A DNA stretch of 64,000 nucleotides from Xylanibacillus composti (GTDB taxonomy: Bacteria > Bacillota > Bacilli > Paenibacillales > K13). Shown here in pieces: positions 25,082 to 34,892 of the stretch. The translations under genes and the position numbers were made by a program. Under the pieces are notes generated by a model that saw only the letters and a program-made list of their open reading frames with translations, had not been told where the DNA came from and made no database searches. Numbering within the stretch: position 1 is the stretch's first letter; every line of letters begins with the position of its first letter. The DNA is taken from NCBI RefSeq assembly GCF_018403685.1, contig NZ_BOVK01000027.1, positions 38,243 to 102,242 on the forward strand, in the 5' to 3' direction.

Positions 25082-25735
25082 TTATTGATTATCCTGAATG
25101 TCCAATTCCGCCGCTGCCCGGCTGCGTGCTTCATCGCCGTCCACATCGTCGATCGTCATTTGCTTCGCATCCAATTTTTCGAACAGAAGCCTCGTCTCTT
25201 CCTCCAGCAATGAATCGCTGTCAAACTCCTCTGCATTCGGAAGCTCGTTCAAGCTTTTCAGTCCGAAATAGTCGAGAAACAGCTTGGTTGTGCCGTACAG
25301 GATCGGACGGCCGATCACATCCGCACGCGCCACTTCCTTGATCAAATTTTTGGCGACCAGCGTTTGGATCGCGCGATCCGATTTGACTCCGCGGATTTCT
25401 TCCACATCTACCCGGGTAATCGGCTGTCTGTAAGCAATAATCGATAGCACTTCCAGCGCTGCTTGCGACAAGGAGGCGCGAGTCGGGGAAGCGGCCAGCT
25501 TCTGAAAGTATACGGCATGCTCCGGCAATGTCGTCATTTGGAATACGCCGGCAATCTCCATGATCTGAATGCCGCGCTGCTCGCGGCGGTAATCGCTCTG
25601 CAAGTCATGCAGCAAGTCTTCCACCAAGTTCGCAGACTGCTCCAGCACCGCTGCAATTTGCTTGGCATCGAGACCCTCGTCCCCCGCAGCGAACAGCAGA
25701 CCCTCAATAATCGATTTCATCTGTGGATATTCCAT
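25082..25735 (-). CDS. scpB: Segregation and condensation protein B
   Basis: The 217-residue protein has two winged-helix domains, visible as IIEGLLFAAGDEGLDAKQIA and LSQAALEVLSIIAYRQPITRVDVEEIRGV (seen in part as EVLSIIAYRQPITR). It joins ScpA and SMC in the bacterial condensin complex that compacts and separates origins. The start overlaps the end of scpA by 32 bases. Confidence 0.95.
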   Translation of the reverse strand: MEYPQMKSIIEGLLFAAGDEGLDAKQIAAVLEQSANLVEDLLHDLQSDYRREQRGIQIMEIAGVFQMTTLPEHAVYFQKLAASPTRASLSQAALEVLSIIAYRQPITRVDVEEIRGVKSDRAIQTLVAKNLIKEVARADVIGRPILYGTTKLFLDYFGLKSLNELPNAEEFDSDSLLEEETRLLFEKLDAKQMTIDDVDGDEARSRAAAELDIQDNQ

Positions 25736-26483
25736 TCCCTACTCCCTCACCCTTGTACTGAATCACGATGTCGTCGAACAAGCCGGATTGCTGGCAGCTG
25801 ATCTGCTTCATCTTCATCAATTCCAATATCGCCAGAAACGTCACAACCATTTCTTCTCGACTGCGGTCCGCAGCAAACAATGAGGAAAACAGAACGGACT
25901 CTCGCGAAGCTTCCAGCAGGCGGACAATTTCTGTTATACGGTCTTTCACGGAGATCTCGTCTCGCCTGATGCGCGCAACCCGGTTGCGGCTGCTCAGTCG
26001 CTTCAATGTACGGCGGAAGGCAAGCATCAAATCAGCCAAGTGCACGCCCTTCAGCGGATTATCTGCCGTTTCCGGCAAAAATGGCGTCAAATCCTGGGGT
26101 TCCCGGGAATAAATAAGACTGCGTGCCAGTTCCATATCCCGAAGCTGCTCGGCCATGGATTTGTACTTGCGGTATTCAATGAGCTTCATGACGAGCTCTT
26201 CTCGCGGATCGTTCTCTTCTTCATCCTCGAAGCCATCGATTTCGATCTTCGGCGGCTTCGGCAGCAGCATCTTGCTCTTAATCGAAAGCAGTGTTGCGGC
26301 CATCACAAGAAACTCGCTTGCCAGCTCCAGCTCCAGCTGCTGCATGGTTTGCACATACTCCATATATTGCTCAGTGATCTGCGCAATCGGAATATCGTGG
26401 ATGTCAATTTCATTTTTGTCGATGAGATGGAGAAGCAGATCGAGCGGTCCCTCGAAAATCTCCAGCTTGTATTTGACGCTCAT
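25704..26483 (-). CDS. scpA: Segregation and condensation protein A
   Basis: The 259-residue kleisin has the N-terminal FEGPLDLLLHLIDKNEIDIHDI motif, seen as FEGPLDLLLHLI, and a C-terminal winged helix (TFLAILELMKMKQI). It bridges SMC heads in condensin. It overlaps scpB, and the gap to ribH has no clear terminator, so read-through from the rib operon is possible. Confidence 0.95.
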   Translation of the reverse strand: MSVKYKLEIFEGPLDLLLHLIDKNEIDIHDIPIAQITEQYMEYVQTMQQLELELASEFLVMAATLLSIKSKMLLPKPPKIEIDGFEDEEENDPREELVMKLIEYRKYKSMAEQLRDMELARSLIYSREPQDLTPFLPETADNPLKGVHLADLMLAFRRTLKRLSSRNRVARIRRDEISVKDRITEIVRLLEASRESVLFSSLFAADRSREEMVVTFLAILELMKMKQISCQQSGLFDDIVIQYKGEGVGNGISTDEIDY

Positions 26484-26538
26484 ATGGCCTCCGGTTCAGT
26501 TGTAGATTGGGGGCAAACCAGATTGTCCGCCGATTTCG

Positions 26539-27015
26539 TTAACTTTGCAGCGATTGGCAAAGATTCGCCATCTCAATCGCGGTCGTTGCCGCTTCCCAGC
26601 CCTTGTTGCCCGCTTTGGTGCCGGCACGCTCTACCGCCTGCTCGATCGTATCAGTCGTCAAAATACCGAATATCGTCGGCACCCCGCTCTTCAGACCGAC
26701 TTGCGCAATCCCTTTGGCAGCTTCGTTGCACACGTAGTCGAAATGCGGAGTAGATCCCCGAATAACCGCGCCCAGCGCGATGACCGCATCATATTTGCCG
26801 GATTCCGCCATCTTCTGGGCGATCAGCGGAATCTCGAAGGCGCCCGGAACCCAGGCCACCTCAACTTCCTCGTCCTTCGCGCCATGACGCTTCAATGCGT
26901 CTAACGCGCCTGACAGCAATTTTCCGGAAATAAATTCGTTGAACCGGCCAACAACAATGCCATAACGCTTGCCTTCGGATACTAAATGTCCTTCGTATAC
27001 TCGATTTGGATTCAT
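26539..27015 (-). CDS. ribH: 6,7-Dimethyl-8-ribityllumazine synthase
   Basis: The 158-residue enzyme joins 5-amino-6-ribitylaminouracil and dihydroxybutanone phosphate to lumazine. Family motifs are [32 protein letters not shown] with the catalytic His, and [12 protein letters not shown]. It is the last gene of ribD-ribE-ribBA-ribH. Confidence 0.96.
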   Translation of the reverse strand: MNPNRVYEGHLVSEGKRYGIVVGRFNEFISGKLLSGALDALKRHGAKDEEVEVAWVPGAFEIPLIAQKMAESGKYDAVIALGAVIRGSTPHFDYVCNEAAKGIAQVGLKSGVPTIFGILTTDTIEQAVERAGTKAGNKGWEAATTAIEMANLCQSLQS

Positions 27016-27121
27016 AGGTGGTTGCTCTCCTTTTGGTCTAATTGTTTTTCTCTTATTCTCGCGTGGCCGCTAACGGATTTGACGCGGCTCTTGCTCGTGC
27101 ATGAAGGTTTATCCATATTTA

Positions 27122-28342
27122 TCAGGAATCCTGAAACGTCAGCATATGTCCAAGCTTCGCCTGCTTCGTGTGCAGATAGCGCGTATTATCCTCATTTTCT
27201 TCCATTTGAATCGGCACCCGCTCGACGACCTCCAGCCCATAGCCTTCCAAGCCGCGGATTTTCCTCGGATTGTTCGTCAACAGCCGAATTTGGCGGATGC
27301 CCAAATCTTTCAAAATTTGCGCGCCAATGCCGTAATCGCGAAGATCGGGCGCGAACCCTAATTTAATATTCGCGTCCACTGTGTCCAATCCCTGCTCCTG
27401 CAGCTTATATGCCTTCAATTTGTTTAGCAGACCTATGCCGCGCCCCTCCTGGCGCATGTACAGCAGGACGCCCGATCCGGCTTCGTGGATCTGCTTCAGA
27501 GCGGCAGCGAGCTGCGGACCGCAATCGCAACGGTGAGAGTGGAACACATCGCCGGTCAAGCATTCGGAGTGCACGCGAACGAGAACGGGCTGGTTGCCGT
27601 CAATTTTCCCTTTGACCAACGCCACGTGCTCCTTGTCATCGACGAGATTGGAATACGCAATCGCTTCGAATTGGCCGAAATCAGTCGGCATTTTTACTTG
27701 GACCTCGCGATTCACAAGCTTTTCCGTGCGATTGCGGTATGCAATCAGATCGCGAATGGAAATCATCTTCAGTTGGTGCTTATCCGCAAGCTCCTTCAAA
27801 TCCGGAAGCCTTGCCATGGAGCCGTCTTCCTTAATGACCTCGCAGATTACAGCTGCCGGATAAGAGCCGCACATGCGGGCGAGATCGACGGCCGCCTCCG
27901 TGTGGCCGGCGCGCCGCAGCACACCGCCCTTCTTGGCGATTAGCGGGAAGATGTGCCCGGGTCTCCGGAAATCCACGGGTTGCGTATCGGGACGTATGAG
28001 CGCTTTGATTGTTTGGGAGCGTTCGTGTGCCGATATGCCGGTTGTCGTGGAAACGTGATCCACCGAAACGGTAAAAGCCGTCCCGTGGTAATCTGTATTT
28101 TGCTTCACCATCGGAGGCAGTTCCAGCTCCGCTGCACGCTCTTCCGTAATCGGGGCGCACACCAATCCGCGGCCTTCCCGGATCATGAAATTGATAACCT
28201 CCGGCGTTGCTTTCTCTGCCAAGGCAATAAAGTCGCCCTCATTTTCTCTGTCCTCGTCGTCGACAACAATGATTACCTTGCCCAGCATCAGGTCATAAAT
28301 CGCATCCTCGATCTTGTCCAGCTTGATTTCTTCTCCCATCAT
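27122..28342 (-). CDS. ribBA: Bifunctional DHBP synthase/GTP cyclohydrolase II
   Basis: The 406-residue protein has an N-terminal dihydroxybutanone phosphate synthase domain ([25 protein letters not shown]) and a C-terminal GTP cyclohydrolase II domain with the zinc site [19 protein letters not shown] (CX10CXC) and [12 protein letters not shown]. It makes both riboflavin precursors. The ATG at 28342 follows AAGGAGGAGAGC; an upstream ATG at 28360 overlaps that site. Confidence 0.96.
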   Translation of the reverse strand: MMGEEIKLDKIEDAIYDLMLGKVIIVVDDEDRENEGDFIALAEKATPEVINFMIREGRGLVCAPITEERAAELELPPMVKQNTDYHGTAFTVSVDHVSTTTGISAHERSQTIKALIRPDTQPVDFRRPGHIFPLIAKKGGVLRRAGHTEAAVDLARMCGSYPAAVICEVIKEDGSMARLPDLKELADKHQLKMISIRDLIAYRNRTEKLVNREVQVKMPTDFGQFEAIAYSNLVDDKEHVALVKGKIDGNQPVLVRVHSECLTGDVFHSHRCDCGPQLAAALKQIHEAGSGVLLYMRQEGRGIGLLNKLKAYKLQEQGLDTVDANIKLGFAPDLRDYGIGAQILKDLGIRQIRLLTNNPRKIRGLEGYGLEVVERVPIQMEENEDNTRYLHTKQAKLGHMLTFQDS

Positions 28343-28366
28343 GCTCTCCTCCTTATCCAAGGCTGC

Positions 28367-29029
28367 TCACGCAAACCCGTGTTCTCTCAGCAACGACTCG
28401 GTCAATTCCCTCTTGGGCGCACCTGTTGAAGCGGGCGCCCCCAGCTGCAGCAAATGCGCCACATACTTCCCAATGACATCGGTTTCCAGATTGACTCGCG
28501 CTCCCGGCTGCTTGTATTGCAGCACCGTTTGCTCCAATGTGTGCGGAATGATCGAGACTGTCAGCGTCTCGCCATCGGCCTCCACCACCGTCAAGCTAAT
28601 GCCGTCAATGGCAATGGAGCCTTTAGGGATAATCGTGCGGAACAAGTCGGGATTGTCCGGCTTAATGCGATATACCTCTGCATTCTGCTCACGCCTACGC
28701 TCCAAGATTAATCCGACGCCATCCACATGCCCTTGCACCAGGTGGCCGCCAAAGCGATCCTTTCCGGACATAGCCCTCTCCAAATTGACCGGCTCGCCAA
28801 TTTTCAACTCGTGCAGGTTCGTCTTTCGATATGTCTCCGGCATAACATCTGCACTAAAGGCGCGCTCCGAGAACGAGACAACCGTTAGGCAGACGCCGTT
28901 GACTGCGATGCTGTCTCCCAATTTCACATCGCCTGTCACTTTGGAAGCAGCCAGATGGACAACAAGCGTTTCGCCTTGGCGCCTTACCGCTTCCAGGCGG
29001 CCTATCTCTTCAATGATTCCAGTGAACAT
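28367..29029 (-). CDS. ribE: Riboflavin synthase alpha chain
   Basis: The 220-residue enzyme dismutates two lumazines to riboflavin. It starts MFTGIIEEIG behind AAGGAGGGAG and has the internal repeat typical of the family, with GDSIAVNGVCLTV in the first half and GSIAIDGISLTV in the second half, and GHLVQGHVD. Confidence 0.96.
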   Translation of the reverse strand: MFTGIIEEIGRLEAVRRQGETLVVHLAASKVTGDVKLGDSIAVNGVCLTVVSFSERAFSADVMPETYRKTNLHELKIGEPVNLERAMSGKDRFGGHLVQGHVDGVGLILERRREQNAEVYRIKPDNPDLFRTIIPKGSIAIDGISLTVVEADGETLTVSIIPHTLEQTVLQYKQPGARVNLETDVIGKYVAHLLQLGAPASTGAPKRELTESLLREHGFA

Positions 29030-29062
29030 GGGCGCTCCCTCCTTATGCATATGTTCCTCATT

Positions 29063-30220
29063 TTATAGATTCCCGTAGATCGGCTTCCCCGAAATACAAA
29101 AGTCCGTGCCAAAAGCGGTACAAGTCAGCTGCTCCAATCGGATCGCATCATGCATGCGGGCGAAGCCGGAAAAATCAAAGCTTCCCGGACCGTTCCCGCC
29201 AATCAGCTTTGGAGCGAAGAATAAATAGATATAGTCAATCAGCTGCTGCTCCAGCATGGAGCCATTCAGTCGTCCCCCGCCTTCCAGCAAGATCGAGCCG
29301 ATCTCCATCCGACCGAGGGCATCCATTGCTTTCGCCAGGTCTACCCGCGGCCCTTCTCCGCAGCGCAGCACCTCGACGCCCAGCCGCTCCAGCTCAGCTT
29401 GCTTTTCAGCTGGTGCTTGATCGCTCGCAAGCACGACGGTCCTGGCGGACCGGTCTTGCACAACTCGCGATGATGGAGGGAGCCGCAGTTGGGAGTCCAC
29501 AATGATCCGAACCGGATGCAAGCCCGGAACAGGCAATCTCGTATTCAGCTGCGGATCGTCCTCCAGCACCGTCCCGATTCCGGCCATGATTGCATGATGG
29601 CGGTGACGCAACGTATGGACGAAAGCGCGGGCTGACTCGCCCGTGATCCATTTGCTGTCGCCGGTCGCGGAGGCGATCTTGCCATCCAAGGTGGAAGCCG
29701 TCTTCAAGGTCACATAAGGCCTTCCGGTCGACATATACTTGGCGAAAGGCTCGATCAGCCGGCGGGCTTCATGCTCCAGCACCCCGGTTGTCACGGCGAT
29801 GCCATGCTCGCGCAGACGGGCAATACCTCTGCCTGCAACCTGGGGATTCGGGTCTGTCGCAGCAACGACCACGCGAGCGACACGTTCCCGGATCAAGCGA
29901 TCCGCGCAGGGCGGCGTGCGCCCATGGTGGCTGCAAGGTTCAAGCGTCACGTACACGGTTGCGTCACGCGCCTGCTCCCCGGCCATGTTCAGCGCATGCA
30001 CTTCCGCATGGGCCATGCCGCGTTGGAGATGGGCGCCAAGTCCAACGATCCGCCCTTCTTTCACCACTACGCAGCCAACATTCGGATTAATCTCGGTCTG
30101 GCCCACAGCCGCCTCTGCCATTTGCAATGCCAACCGCATGTAATAGTCGTCCCCGAGTCCTTGCGGCACTTCGGCCACGCGAAGCTCTGGCGGCACATAG
30201 CGGTTCGTATTCAGCTCCAT
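29063..30220 (-). CDS. ribD: Bifunctional pyrimidine deaminase/reductase RibD
   Basis: The 385-residue protein has an N-terminal zinc deaminase domain (HAEVHAL and PCSHHGRTPPC) and a C-terminal reductase domain (VTLKTASTLDGKIA, RIIVDSQLRLP, LLEGGGRLNG). It performs the second and third steps after RibA in riboflavin synthesis. The ATG at 30220 lies 7 bases after AGAGGG; a GTG at 30229 is open. It is the first gene of the rib operon and is controlled by the FMN riboswitch upstream. Confidence 0.95.
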   Translation of the reverse strand: MELNTNRYVPPELRVAEVPQGLGDDYYMRLALQMAEAAVGQTEINPNVGCVVVKEGRIVGLGAHLQRGMAHAEVHALNMAGEQARDATVYVTLEPCSHHGRTPPCADRLIRERVARVVVAATDPNPQVAGRGIARLREHGIAVTTGVLEHEARRLIEPFAKYMSTGRPYVTLKTASTLDGKIASATGDSKWITGESARAFVHTLRHRHHAIMAGIGTVLEDDPQLNTRLPVPGLHPVRIIVDSQLRLPPSSRVVQDRSARTVVLASDQAPAEKQAELERLGVEVLRCGEGPRVDLAKAMDALGRMEIGSILLEGGGRLNGSMLEQQLIDYIYLFFAPKLIGGNGPGSFDFSGFARMHDAIRLEQLTCTAFGTDFCISGKPIYGNL

Positions 30221-30297
30221 CCTTCCCACCCTCTATCTGAAATCCTGTACTGCCTGTTTCGCCTGTACGCGATGCTTCGATGATGATCCATAGAGCC

Positions 30298-30326
30298 AAA
30301 AAAACCATTTGCTTTCGCAAATGGTT
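30298..30326 (-). terminator. Leader terminator between FMN riboswitch and ribD
   Basis: On the minus strand AACCATTTGC and GCAAATGGTT pair with a tight loop and are followed by T residues. Placed about 80 bases before ribD and about 220 bases after the aptamer, it is the probable expression platform of the riboswitch. Confidence 0.85.
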
Positions 30327-30548
30327 TCGGTGAATAGGTCAAAGCGGGAACGATCAATAGACAAGCCGATTGCTGAAGATGACAAACATGCAGCAGCGGA
30401 TGTTGTGAAAAAAAGAACATATTTCTGCAATTGCCGTGTCTGGAACTCTATGAAATGAATCATAGAGACATACCCAAAGAAACGGTTACCTCCGCCTGCT
30501 TCCTGCGCCGTTCTGCTTCAGCCGATATCGGCTGCTTCCCGCTTTCTC

Positions 30549-30752
30549 ACTTCTCCCATCCAGACTGTTACTGTCGGCCCTGGAATTTCACCAAGTCAGC
30601 CGCAGGACTGCAACACTGTCGTGCTTGCAGTACCTAGCGGGTCACGGGCTGAGCCGAGAACGCTTCATACAAGCCGTGCACTCCGTACCGTCCTTGTCTC
30701 AAGCTGTTCCCGTCATCACCGCCGGTAGGGAATTGCACCCTGCCCCGAAGCG
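30549..30752 (-). ncRNA. FMN riboswitch (RFN element)
   Basis: The conserved RFN blocks are present in order on the minus strand: TTCGGGGCAGGGTG, AATTCCCTACCGGCGGTGAT, AGCCCGTGA, TTGGTGAAATTCC, GCCGACAGT and AGTCTGGATGGGAGAAG. Between them is a long variable arm, so the aptamer spans about 200 bases. When FMN is high, RFN elements of Bacillales cause early termination of the rib transcript. The leader between aptamer and terminator also holds an 8-base-pair hairpin (30446-30467). Confidence 0.95.
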
Positions 30753-30856
30753 AAAGCTGTTATGCAATTAGGTCAATCATTGAATTGAAGTGTATCACGG
30801 AACCTGCAAAAATGCAAGGTATGGCAGCTGATCCATGGATTAGTTGCCTGAAATCG

Positions 30857-31288
30857 TCACACTTCCACGACTTTGACTTCGGCCATCTTATCGCCATTTT
30901 TCAGCACGTCGACGAACTCCATGCCTTTGACTACTTGGCCGAATACCGTATGCTGGCCATCCAGATGCGGCTGCGGCTGGTAGCAAATATAAAACTGGCT
31001 GCCGCCCGTATTGCGTCCTGCGTGCGCCATCGCAAGCGATCCCCGCTCATGCTTGTTCGGGTTGATCTCGCAGTTGATCGTATAGCCAGGCCCGCCCATC
31101 CCATTGCCGTTCGGGCAGCCTCCTTGCGCTACAAATCCCGGAATAACCCGGTGAAAGGTCAAATTATCGTAGAAGCCGTCGTTCGCGAGTTTCTCGAAAT
31201 TGGCCACGGTGTTCGGCGCATCTTCTTCGAATAAATCAATGACGACCTCGCCGCCGTTCTCCAATTTCATCTTCACTTGTTTAGCCAT
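30857..31288 (-). CDS. ppiB: Peptidyl-prolyl cis-trans isomerase (cyclophilin)
   Basis: The 143-residue cytoplasmic cyclophilin has [32 protein letters not shown] and [11 protein letters not shown], the usual catalytic core with the active Arg and Phe. It speeds proline isomerisation in protein folding. It is transcribed towards the rib operon, between lysA and ribD as in B. subtilis. Confidence 0.95.
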   Translation of the reverse strand: MAKQVKMKLENGGEVVIDLFEEDAPNTVANFEKLANDGFYDNLTFHRVIPGFVAQGGCPNGNGMGGPGYTINCEINPNKHERGSLAMAHAGRNTGGSQFYICYQPQPHLDGQHTVFGQVVKGMEFVDVLKNGDKMAEVKVVEV

Positions 31289-31373
31289 GCCTGTCCACTC
31301 CTTCGTTTCTCTTACTTAGATTTTTTCTTCTATTGTACCTGCATTCGCTCCGATTGCCAACCTTCGGCATCGG

Positions 31374-32720
31374 CTAACGAATCGCTGCCCCTTCCTGAGA
31401 GCCCTTGACTTGAAAGCGCTCCGGCAGCACATCGTTCGCCAGCATATGGTCATGGGATTCGCGCTTCACGACCAAGTCGGCCTGACCGTCAGCCACGAAG
31501 ACGACTGCCGGCCGGCGAATGCGGTTGTAATTGCTGGACATGGCGAAGCTGTATGCACCCGTACAGGAAACAGCTAGAATGTCCCCTGGCTGCGCCTTCG
31601 GCAGCATCAAGTCGAAGATCAGCTTATCGCCGCTTTCGCAAGCTTTGCCCGCTATGGTTACCTTTTCCTCAGGCAAATCGTTCGCACGGTTGGCCAGCAT
31701 CGCTTCATGCTGCGCACCGTAGAGAGCAGGCCGGATGTTGTCGCTCATTCCGCCATCGACGGCCACATACTTGTTCACGCCGGGAATCTCCTTCTGCGTG
31801 CCAATCGTGTACAGCGTCCAGCCAGCATCGCCGACGAGGCTCCTTCCCGGCTCTATCCACACCTCCGGCATCGGATATTGCGCCGAGGCAAATTCGTTCT
31901 TGATTGCATCCGTCAGCACCCGCACATATTCCTCTACTTGCAGCGGTGTGTCCCCCTCGACATAACGAATGCCGAACCCGCCGCCCATATTGATAACCGG
32001 GAAGACGACATTCAACTTATCCCTTGCTTCCGATGCAAATTTGGCCACCTTCTCCGCCGCGGCCCGAAACCCTTCCATCTCAAAAATTTGCGAGCCAATA
32101 TGGGAGTGGACGCCAAGCAGCTCCAAATTCGCCTTGCCCGCAGCAATTTCCACAGCCTTCATTGCGGCGCCGCTGCCCAGGTCGAAGCCGAACTTTGAAT
32201 CCTCTTGTCCAGTCGTGATAAACTCATGCGTATGCACTTCAATGCCAGGCGTAATCCGGAGCAGCACCTTGACGACTGCGCCTTTCTCCGCCGCAATCGC
32301 GTCCAGCATCTCAAGCTCGACGAAATTGTCCGCGACGAAACAGCCGATGCCCGCATCAATACCCATGGCGATCTCGTCTGGAGACTTGTTGTTGCCATGG
32401 AAGTGAATCCGCTCCGGCGGAAATCCTGCGCGCATCGCGGTGAGCAATTCCCCGTCCGAAACAACGTCCAGCGAAAGACCTTCTTCCGCAGCGAGCCTGC
32501 ACATCGCCATCACGCAAAACGCCTTGCTTGCATAGGCAACCTGGAAACGCATCCCCGTCTTGCGAAAAGCTTCTATATATTCCCGGCTTTTCTGCCGGAT
32601 TAACGCTTCATCCATAATATACAAGGGCGTGCCGAAACGGTTCGCCAGCTCCACTGTATCGCAGCCGCCGATTTCCAGTCTTCCCGCCTCGTTAATTCTG
32701 CTAGTTCCATGTAAATACAT
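31374..32720 (-). CDS. lysA: Diaminopimelate decarboxylase
   Basis: The 448-residue PLP enzyme makes lysine from meso-diaminopimelate. It has the PLP lysine in VAYASKAFCVMAM, GVHSHIGSQIFE, GGGFGIRY, EPGRSLV and the catalytic Cys segment CESGDKL. Its neighbour order spoVAF-lysA-ppiB matches Bacillus. No lysine riboswitch is visible in the 146-base upstream gap. Confidence 0.95.
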   Translation of the reverse strand: MYLHGTSRINEAGRLEIGGCDTVELANRFGTPLYIMDEALIRQKSREYIEAFRKTGMRFQVAYASKAFCVMAMCRLAAEEGLSLDVVSDGELLTAMRAGFPPERIHFHGNNKSPDEIAMGIDAGIGCFVADNFVELEMLDAIAAEKGAVVKVLLRITPGIEVHTHEFITTGQEDSKFGFDLGSGAAMKAVEIAAGKANLELLGVHSHIGSQIFEMEGFRAAAEKVAKFASEARDKLNVVFPVINMGGGFGIRYVEGDTPLQVEEYVRVLTDAIKNEFASAQYPMPEVWIEPGRSLVGDAGWTLYTIGTQKEIPGVNKYVAVDGGMSDNIRPALYGAQHEAMLANRANDLPEEKVTIAGKACESGDKLIFDLMLPKAQPGDILAVSCTGAYSFAMSSNYNRIRRPAVVFVADGQADLVVKRESHDHMLANDVLPERFQVKGSQEGAAIR

Positions 32721-32866
32721 CGCTTACTTCCTCTCCCTGCAGCCGCATGAACGGCTTCACGCAAGTGAAACCTGGGTTCGGCGGCGCTTCGCTACGTTTT
32801 CTATGCTAATAAACGTACCATATCCGAACACGCTTAGCAACGCTTGTGTTGGCAAATAGGCACCGC

Positions 32867-34435
32867 TTAGTGCAAAGGCCTCCGGGTACTGTCCACCGGC
32901 TTCGTAATGCTTGGCCGGCGCTTCTGCTCCTGAATCGGACGGCGGAACAGGATCGACAGCAGCGCTTTTCCATTAAACGGAAGGAATGGCCATAAATACG
33001 GCGAGTTGTAAGAACGTTGTACGGCAAGCAGGATCAGTGTCAGCGTTAAACCTACAACGAAGCCGGGAACGTGGAACAGCGCAACCAAGGCGACCAACCC
33101 CAAGCGCACGATCCGATTGGCTAATCCCAGCTCATAGCTAGGAGTGGCAAACATCCCGATGGCGGCAGCTGCCATATACAGGATGACCTCATTGACGAAC
33201 AGCCCCGTCTGCACGGCAATATCCCCGATCAGGATGGCCGCAATCAAGCCCATGGCGGTTGCCAGCGGCGTTGGCGTATGTACCGCCGCGAGCCGCATCA
33301 GATCGACACCGATTTCCGCTAAGACAATTTGCATCACGATAGGCAGCTGACCAGTCTTGTCCGGACCAATAAAGCCAAGGCCAGCCGGCTTCAGCTCAGG
33401 CTGGAGCACCAGAAGCAGCCAGAAGGGAAGAAGAAATATCGAGGCCATGATGCCAATGAAGCGAACCCATCGCAAGTATGTGCCGATAAATGAGGTTTGC
33501 CGGTATTCCTCCGCATGCTGGACGAGATGAAACATCGTCGTCGGGATAATCATGGCGCTTGGCGAAGTGTCCACGAACACGACAATATGCCCTTCGAGCA
33601 AATGACTGGCAATGACGTCGGGTCTTTCCGAATACCGTACCATCGGGAACGGATTCCACGATCTCTCCATCAGCAGCTCTTCCAGCTGCTTCTCGCCGAG
33701 CGGCAAGCCATCCACATTAGCCCCTTGAATTTTTCTTTTTACAGACTTGACGGTTTCCAAATCAGCTATATCGTTAATATAAGACACACAGACGTCCGTT
33801 TGCGTACGCTTGCCGACCTTCATGATCTCCAGCTTGAGTCGCGGATCGCGAATTCTTCTCCGCACAAGGGTCACGTTCGTCAGCAACGTTTCGATGAACC
33901 CGTCCCTGGACCCGCGCACCACCTTCTCCGTTGTCGATTCATCCGGTCCGCGCTGCGGGAATGTTTTGGCATCGATCACAATCGCTTCTGTCTCATTTTC
34001 GACGAAAAGAGCGGACCCGCCCGCCATGACCTTCATCATTACTTCGGACATGGTGGATACCTTGTCTACTTGAATATGTGCAACCAGCTCTTCATAGAAG
34101 CTTTCCAGCGCATGAGGCTGCAGCTCTTCTTTTTTTACATAGCTAAGCCGTTTCAATACTTCCACCAAAGCCAAGTCGTCAGCGAAGCCGTTGTAATAGA
34201 ACAGTCCAGTCCTTTTGCCCGCAAAGGTCATTTCCCGAAATATCACATCAAAGCTCTTGTTCAGACCCGCCTTCTCCTCAAGCACCCGAATATTGTCTTC
34301 CAATCGGCGATGAATATCATCGCTCGTTTTCAGATCCAGCTCTTCCTGGGACAGCGTCTCTTCATCATCAGGCATTTTGCTTTCCATACCGACAATTTCC
34401 CGATCCTGCTCAACGTCGAAAATCCCTTTGTCCAT
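32867..34435 (-). CDS. spoVAF: Spore germination protein SpoVAF (GerA-A family)
   Basis: The 522-residue protein has a soluble N-terminal half (with TQTDVCVSYINDIAD) and a membrane half of about five segments (about 330-490) including the HTPTPLATAMGLIAAILIGD and ATPSYELGLANR stretches of GerA-A proteins. The ATG at 34435 follows GGGAGGT. It lies in the inner spore membrane. It follows spoVAB here; spoVAC, spoVAD and spoVAE, which separate them in B. subtilis, are absent. Confidence 0.9.
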   Translation of the reverse strand: MDKGIFDVEQDREIVGMESKMPDDEETLSQEELDLKTSDDIHRRLEDNIRVLEEKAGLNKSFDVIFREMTFAGKRTGLFYYNGFADDLALVEVLKRLSYVKKEELQPHALESFYEELVAHIQVDKVSTMSEVMMKVMAGGSALFVENETEAIVIDAKTFPQRGPDESTTEKVVRGSRDGFIETLLTNVTLVRRRIRDPRLKLEIMKVGKRTQTDVCVSYINDIADLETVKSVKRKIQGANVDGLPLGEKQLEELLMERSWNPFPMVRYSERPDVIASHLLEGHIVVFVDTSPSAMIIPTTMFHLVQHAEEYRQTSFIGTYLRWVRFIGIMASIFLLPFWLLLVLQPELKPAGLGFIGPDKTGQLPIVMQIVLAEIGVDLMRLAAVHTPTPLATAMGLIAAILIGDIAVQTGLFVNEVILYMAAAAIGMFATPSYELGLANRIVRLGLVALVALFHVPGFVVGLTLTLILLAVQRSYNSPYLWPFLPFNGKALLSILFRRPIQEQKRRPSITKPVDSTRRPLH

Positions 34436-34460
34436 GCGGTTGACCTCCCGTTCTCCAGTT

Positions 34461-34886
34461 CTACAATCGCTGATAAACCAGCCAATCGAATAGCGAACCC
34501 ACCACTTTGCCCGCCATCATAGCAATGACAAACCACATCATGTAGGCTTCCATCCGCAATCTGCGCGACAGGATGGGGAGCACGTTCAACACTTCTGTCA
34601 GCGCGGCGGCCAGCATGCCGACGAATATTCCTTGCAGCAATCCTACGAGAACGGCGCCGAGTGCAAAATGACCAAAAGTAAGGTCGAAGAAATCAGCCAC
34701 TGTCCAAAAAAAAGCGCCGGACACTACAGCCCGTTCCAGCCAATCCACATGCTTGTACATGCAAGCCACTTGCGCCAGCCGCGGAATAATGTCCAATACT
34801 GTCAGCAGCGCCACCAGTCCGCTGCCGACAATCAGTCCGCCTGCCAGGCCAAGCAGCATTGCGAAAGCAGCCGCGAGCCAGGCCAT
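34461..34886 (-). CDS. spoVAB: Stage V sporulation protein AB
   Basis: The 141-residue membrane protein has four hydrophobic segments and the SpoVAB features GLAGGLIVGSGLVALLTVLDIIPRL (seen in part as GSGLVALLTVLDIIPRL) and GIFVGMLAAALTEVLNVLPI. SpoVA proteins form the spore channel for dipicolinic acid. It follows spoVAA by 6 bases. Confidence 0.93.
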   Translation of the reverse strand: MAWLAAAFAMLLGLAGGLIVGSGLVALLTVLDIIPRLAQVACMYKHVDWLERAVVSGAFFWTVADFFDLTFGHFALGAVLVGLLQGIFVGMLAAALTEVLNVLPILSRRLRMEAYMMWFVIAMMAGKVVGSLFDWLVYQRL

Positions 34887-34892
34887 CCCGGA

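Noticed and set aside
32721..32866. A lysine riboswitch in front of lysA
   Set aside because: The gap is only 146 bases and none of the conserved L-box blocks could be seen.
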